A stretch of 64,000 nt of DNA, taken from the NCBI GenBank assembly GCA_963834515.1, contig CAWICB010000010.1, positions 1 to 64,000 of the forward strand, in the 5' to 3' direction. The notes below the pieces were generated by a model. The model saw only the letters and a list, made by a program, of their open reading frames with translations, was not told where the DNA came from and searched no databases. This document shows, in pieces, positions 61,134 to 64,000 of the stretch; positions within the stretch are counted from its first letter, which is position 1, and every line of letters starts with the position of its first letter. The position numbers were made by a program, and so were the translations under genes. Source of the stretch: RYN-230 sp963834515 (GTDB taxonomy: Bacteria > Actinomycetota > Actinomycetes > Streptosporangiales > Streptosporangiaceae).

Positions 61134-62092
61134 GGCCGCGCCGGCGGCTGGCCGGTCAGCGCCGGGTCGGCGGGCCGGTCTGCTCCGGCGGTCTGGCTGA
61201 GCACGTCGAGCAGCCGGGCGACGGCCGGCGGGTCGGGGCCGTCGCCGTAGGTCAGCGCCAGCACCTCCCGGTGTGAGCCAGGCAGCGCGGCGGCCTGGAT
61301 GCCCGGGTGCCGGGCTGCGCGGAGCGCCAGGCCAGGCAGTGTGGTCACTCCCAGCCCGGCCGCCACCAGAGCCTGCACGGCCACGAAGTCGTCCGTAGTG
61401 AACGCGATCTTCGGCGAGAAGCCGGCCAGCTCGCACTGCCAGACCAGGTAGCTGCGGCAGCGCTCGCAGCCGCCGATCCAGCGCCGGTCCGCATACCCGG
61501 CCAGGTCCGGCTGGTCCGGCAGCGGCCCGGCATCACCACCTGGAGCCTGGGCCACCAGGTGAATCGGGTCGTCCAGGATCAGCCGGGACCGGGTGCCGTC
61601 CTGCTGGCCGGTGGGCGGGCCCGCGGCCACGCCGTCCTGGTAGTGCCGGAACACCAGCGCGACATCCGCGTAGCCCGCCCGCAGCATGTGCAGCGCTTCC
61701 GGCGGCTCGGCCTCGGCCAGGCTGAGGTCGAGGCCCGGGGTTTCGGCCTCCAGCCGGATGGCTGCGGCGGGCACGATCGTGCTGAGCGCCGACGGGAACG
61801 CGGCCAGCCGGATCCGGCCCGCGCGCAGGCCCACGTGGGCCGCGAGCTCATTCTCAGCCGCGTCGAGCCGGCCGAGGATCTCCTCGGCCCGCTCAGCCAG
61901 CAGCCGCCCAGCGTCGGTGAGCCGGACTCCGCGGCCGGCCCGCTGGGTGAGCAGCGCACCAGTTTCGGCTTCCAGCCGGGACAGGTGGTGGCTGACCGAG
62001 GGCTGCGCGTAGTTCAGTGCCCGCGCCGCGGCGGTCACCGAACCGTGCCGGGCCACCGCGACCAGCACGCGCAGCCTGGTCACGTCTAGCAT
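61130..62092 (-). CDS. LysR family transcriptional regulator
   Basis: A 320-residue LysR-type regulator. The N-terminal helix-turn-helix is LRVLVAVARHGSVTAAARALNYAQPSVSHHLSRLEAETG, the linker helix follows, and the effector domain has GRIRLAAFPSALSTIVPAAAIRLEAE and ALVAAGLGVTTLPGLALRA. Start ATG 62092. The stop overlaps the end of the convergent acyl-CoA synthetase by four bases. The target and inducer are unknown. Confidence 0.92.
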   Translation of the reverse strand: MLDVTRLRVLVAVARHGSVTAAARALNYAQPSVSHHLSRLEAETGALLTQRAGRGVRLTDAGRLLAERAEEILGRLDAAENELAAHVGLRAGRIRLAAFPSALSTIVPAAAIRLEAETPGLDLSLAEAEPPEALHMLRAGYADVALVFRHYQDGVAAGPPTGQQDGTRSRLILDDPIHLVAQAPGGDAGPLPDQPDLAGYADRRWIGGCERCRSYLVWQCELAGFSPKIAFTTDDFVAVQALVAAGLGVTTLPGLALRAARHPGIQAAALPGSHREVLALTYGDGPDPPAVARLLDVLSQTAGADRPADPALTGQPPARP

Positions 62093-62166
62093 TCACCAAG
62101 TATAGATCCGCTCGATTTGTCCGCCTTCTTTCCCCTAGCGGACCTATCTGACCTGTTCGGGTGTGG

Positions 62167-63210
62167 TTAATTGCAGCCGCGGTAGCGGGCGTGATAGCCG
62201 GGGGGTGGCGGCCCGATCAGGTAGACGCCCCGCACCTGGCGCAGGTACAGGACGACCCACCAGTGAGTACACAGGGTGTGGTTCGGGCTGGCCGTCCGGG
62301 CCTGGTGGCTGGTGAACGTCACGGTGGCGGTCAGGCCGTCCCTGGTGCTGGCCAGCCCGGCCAGCAGGGCCGAGGTGTCATGCGTGGTGGCGTACCCACG
62401 GGTGAACTCGGCCGGGGTCAGGTGGTGCCCCCGCTCGAACAAGCTGGAGTACTCCTGGTACTCGCGGTGGTTCACGGCCGCGAAGTAACTGTCCAGGAAC
62501 CCGACCACCTGCTGGGCATCAGCCCGCCCGGCCAGCGCCCGGCTGGCCGATACGATGCCGCGCCTGCTGCTGGGCAGCGGGGTGACCGCAGCCGAGCCGG
62601 ACGGCCAGGGCGCGGACGGCCGGGGTGCGGACGGGCGGGCCGCCGGATGGCGGGTACCGGGCCGGGCCGTCTTGCCCCGGCTGAGCCTGCTGGCCACGGA
62701 CGGCTGGCTGTCCGGCCGGGGCCGGCTGCTGCCCGCCATCCAGGCCACCGAGCCGAGCGCGATGAGCACCGCCACCACCGCTACGGCCAGCAGGGTGCGG
62801 CCGGTGGCCGGTGCGGTGGGCGGCAGCGGATCCTGGACCGTGGCTGGTGGCTCAGGTTCGCGGGCGAAGTCGGCCAGCCAGGTGGTGCTGAGCGGGATGC
62901 CGGAGCGATCCGGGCTGGCTGGTTCTGGGCTGGCTGGTTCTGGGCTGGCTGGTTCTGGGTTGGCCGGTTCTGGGCTGGGCGGTTCTGGGCTGGCCGGTTC
63001 TGGGCTGGGCGGTTCTGGGCTGGCCGGTTCTGGCCCCTGGGACTCGGCGACCGGCAGGCCGGGGGAGGGCGCCGGAACCGCGGCCTGGGCCGCGCCGACC
63101 CGGGCCGCCTCGAGTTCGGGATCCGGGATGCGCCGGATCCGGGCCCCGCAGTGGGTGCAGTACCGGCGCGTCCCGCTTACCGGCGTTCCGCACGCCGTGC
63201 AGAATCTCAT
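62167..63210 (-). CDS. Zinc-ribbon membrane protein with PEP repeats
   Basis: A 347-residue protein. A double zinc knuckle (FCTACGTPV and YCTHCGARI) opens it. A repetitive linker of PEPAS/PEPPS units follows (about residues 60-97), then one transmembrane helix (TLLAVAVVAVLIALGSVAWMA), a serine/proline-rich stalk and an extracellular NTF2-like domain (VVGFLDSYFAAVNHREYQEYSSLF). The order is zinc ribbon, membrane, outer domain, as seen in other actinomycete zinc-ribbon sensors. The gene at 63216 is immediately upstream. Confidence 0.75.
   Translation of the reverse strand: MRFCTACGTPVSGTRRYCTHCGARIRRIPDPELEAARVGAAQAAVPAPSPGLPVAESQGPEPASPEPPSPEPASPEPPSPEPANPEPASPEPASPEPASPDRSGIPLSTTWLADFAREPEPPATVQDPLPPTAPATGRTLLAVAVVAVLIALGSVAWMAGSSRPRPDSQPSVASRLSRGKTARPGTRHPAARPSAPRPSAPWPSGSAAVTPLPSSRRGIVSASRALAGRADAQQVVGFLDSYFAAVNHREYQEYSSLFERGHHLTPAEFTRGYATTHDTSALLAGLASTRDGLTATVTFTSHQARTASPNHTLCTHWWVVLYLRQVRGVYLIGPPPPGYHARYRGCN
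62918..63033. repeat. 15-bp coding repeats (PEPAS/PEPPS)
   Basis: The unit GGTTCTGGGCTGGCT or a close variant repeats about seven times every 15 bp inside the zinc-ribbon protein gene. It preserves frame and encodes five-residue steps. Confidence 0.85.
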
Positions 63211-63215
63211 CGCCG

Positions 63216-63944
63216 TCAGCCGAACCTGACGACGGCATCGTGGTCCGCGCTGGCACCGCCGGCTCCGGCCGGCCCCGGAGCGCTGACCACAGAGTCGATC
63301 CCGGTCAGCGTGGCGCTGTGCATCGCCGCCACCAGCGCCCGGCTGGACTCGAAGCGCAGCGTCCGCCGGATGTCGCCGCGGCCGATGCTCATCAGGATCA
63401 GCCGGGCCGGGGACATCTGGAGGAAGAACGTCCAGCCCACGTACAGGTCACGTCCATGCGGGAAACACGAGATAAACCCGCTGAACCGGCCGCGGCGCAG
63501 TTCGAGATAATCCCGCGTGCTCTCCTGCCGCGGCGACACCGTGCATACCTCAAGGAAATTGAGCGGTGCGTCATGTTCCCGGAGCGCTACGGCAATATGC
63601 TCGAATGCCACCCCGGCCGTCTCGGCGTGGTTTTCCACCAGCATGGCCCATTGCCCCAGCAATGCCCGGACCGGAATGACCCAGAACACGGTGACCAGGG
63701 TTACTGCGGCTATCCACAGGCTCTGCGTTTCCAGCCTGAACGCGTCAGGCAGGCCCTTCCCGGCGAAGCCGAGGACCAGGAACACGATCAGCAGCAGAGT
63801 CTCGACGAGAACGTAGATCCCGGCGAACACAGCGGCCTGGCGCAGTACCCGCAGCAGGACGCGGGTGTTCCCGGCCGGGTCGGGATTCGCCTGGCCGGTG
63901 AGCCTGGTCCGGCGCAGCGCGCGATCGGGCGGCTGGGCAGGCAC
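63216..63944 (-). CDS. Membrane protein of unknown function
   Basis: A 242-residue protein whose start may lie further upstream beyond 63944. It has two or three helices near the N-terminus (FAGIYVLVETLLLIVFLVLGFAG, LWIAAVTLVTVFWVIPV) and a cytoplasmic domain with LRRGRFSGFISCFPHGRDLYVGWTFFLQMSPARLILM, then DIRRTLRFESSRALVAAMHSATLTGID. It is five bases upstream of the zinc-ribbon gene in the same direction, so the two are probably one operon. Not recognised. Confidence 0.7.
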   Translation of the reverse strand: MPAQPPDRALRRTRLTGQANPDPAGNTRVLLRVLRQAAVFAGIYVLVETLLLIVFLVLGFAGKGLPDAFRLETQSLWIAAVTLVTVFWVIPVRALLGQWAMLVENHAETAGVAFEHIAVALREHDAPLNFLEVCTVSPRQESTRDYLELRRGRFSGFISCFPHGRDLYVGWTFFLQMSPARLILMSIGRGDIRRTLRFESSRALVAAMHSATLTGIDSVVSAPGPAGAGGASADHDAVVRFG

Positions 63945-64000
63945 CGGACGCGGCCCGGTATCCGGTCTGGGCTGGCCGCGCCCGCCCGGAGCCGGGCTGA

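Overview
This is a high-GC actinomycete chromosome segment. Three things support that: very GC-rich third codon positions with many GTG starts; SAV2177/DUF574-type SAM methyltransferases, which are typical of sporulating actinomycetes; and the actinobacterial order prfB - ftsE - ftsX - smpB - ssrA. Genus cannot be fixed from the sequence; a Streptosporangiales-like soil actinomycete is a reasonable guess.

Layout. 1-1.7 kb: a decayed ISL3-type insertion sequence abutting the C-terminal scrap of a methyltransferase gene. 1.75-13 kb: metabolic genes (HAD-like protein, chromate transporter, acetoacetyl-CoA synthetase, tryptophan 2,3-dioxygenase, large NAD-glutamate dehydrogenase), then prfB. 13-18.6 kb: a division and trans-translation block (small zinc-ribbon protein, ftsE, ftsX, smpB, a penicillin-binding-like protein without its catalytic residues, and tmRNA with a strong terminator). 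18.6-25 kb: small membrane and lipoprotein genes, a first Rieske oxygenase, and a PadR-controlled MFS exporter.

21-51.6 kb holds the most interesting content: what looks like an amine or N-methyl-compound catabolic locus in two modules. Module 1 is dispersed: Rieske oxygenase, acyl-CoA dehydrogenase, DAO-type FAD oxidase, cupin, PYROXD2-like FAD oxidoreductase, TetR, polyamine-type ABC importer (potA separate; potD-B-C together) and a class III aminotransferase. Five near-identical 20-bp palindromes (consensus TTGACTGAAYGTTCAGTCTA) lie at the promoters of these genes, so a local TetR regulon is readable from the sequence. Module 2 is compact: a TetR and CocE-type hydrolase operon diverges from a four-gene operon (PYROXD2-like, DAO-type oxidase, Rieske oxygenase, PYROXD2-like), with a different pair of operators (TGACC-N3-GGTCA). 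An ADP-forming acyl-CoA synthetase and a small-molecule kinase lie between. The inferred logic is import, oxidative N-dealkylation or deamination, then CoA-dependent oxidation of the carbon skeleton. The substrate is unknown.

51.8-64 kb: PadR, DUF3054, an alpha/beta hydrolase, a KdpD-like sensor that has lost its phosphoacceptor histidine, a flavodoxin/PfkB-like pair, a cation exchanger, a lipoprotein, an acyl-CoA ligase, LysR, a zinc-ribbon protein with PEP repeats, and a membrane protein.

Two themes recur. Several proteins keep a fold but lose catalytic residues (HAD, PBP, KdpD, PfkB). Conserved genes also carry isolated single G/C insertions that break the frame (acetoacetyl-CoA synthetase, prfB twice, tetR, potA twice, aminotransferase, acyl-CoA ligase; a related lesion in glutamate dehydrogenase). 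These look more like consensus errors than real inactivation. All functional calls come from reading translations, without database searches.
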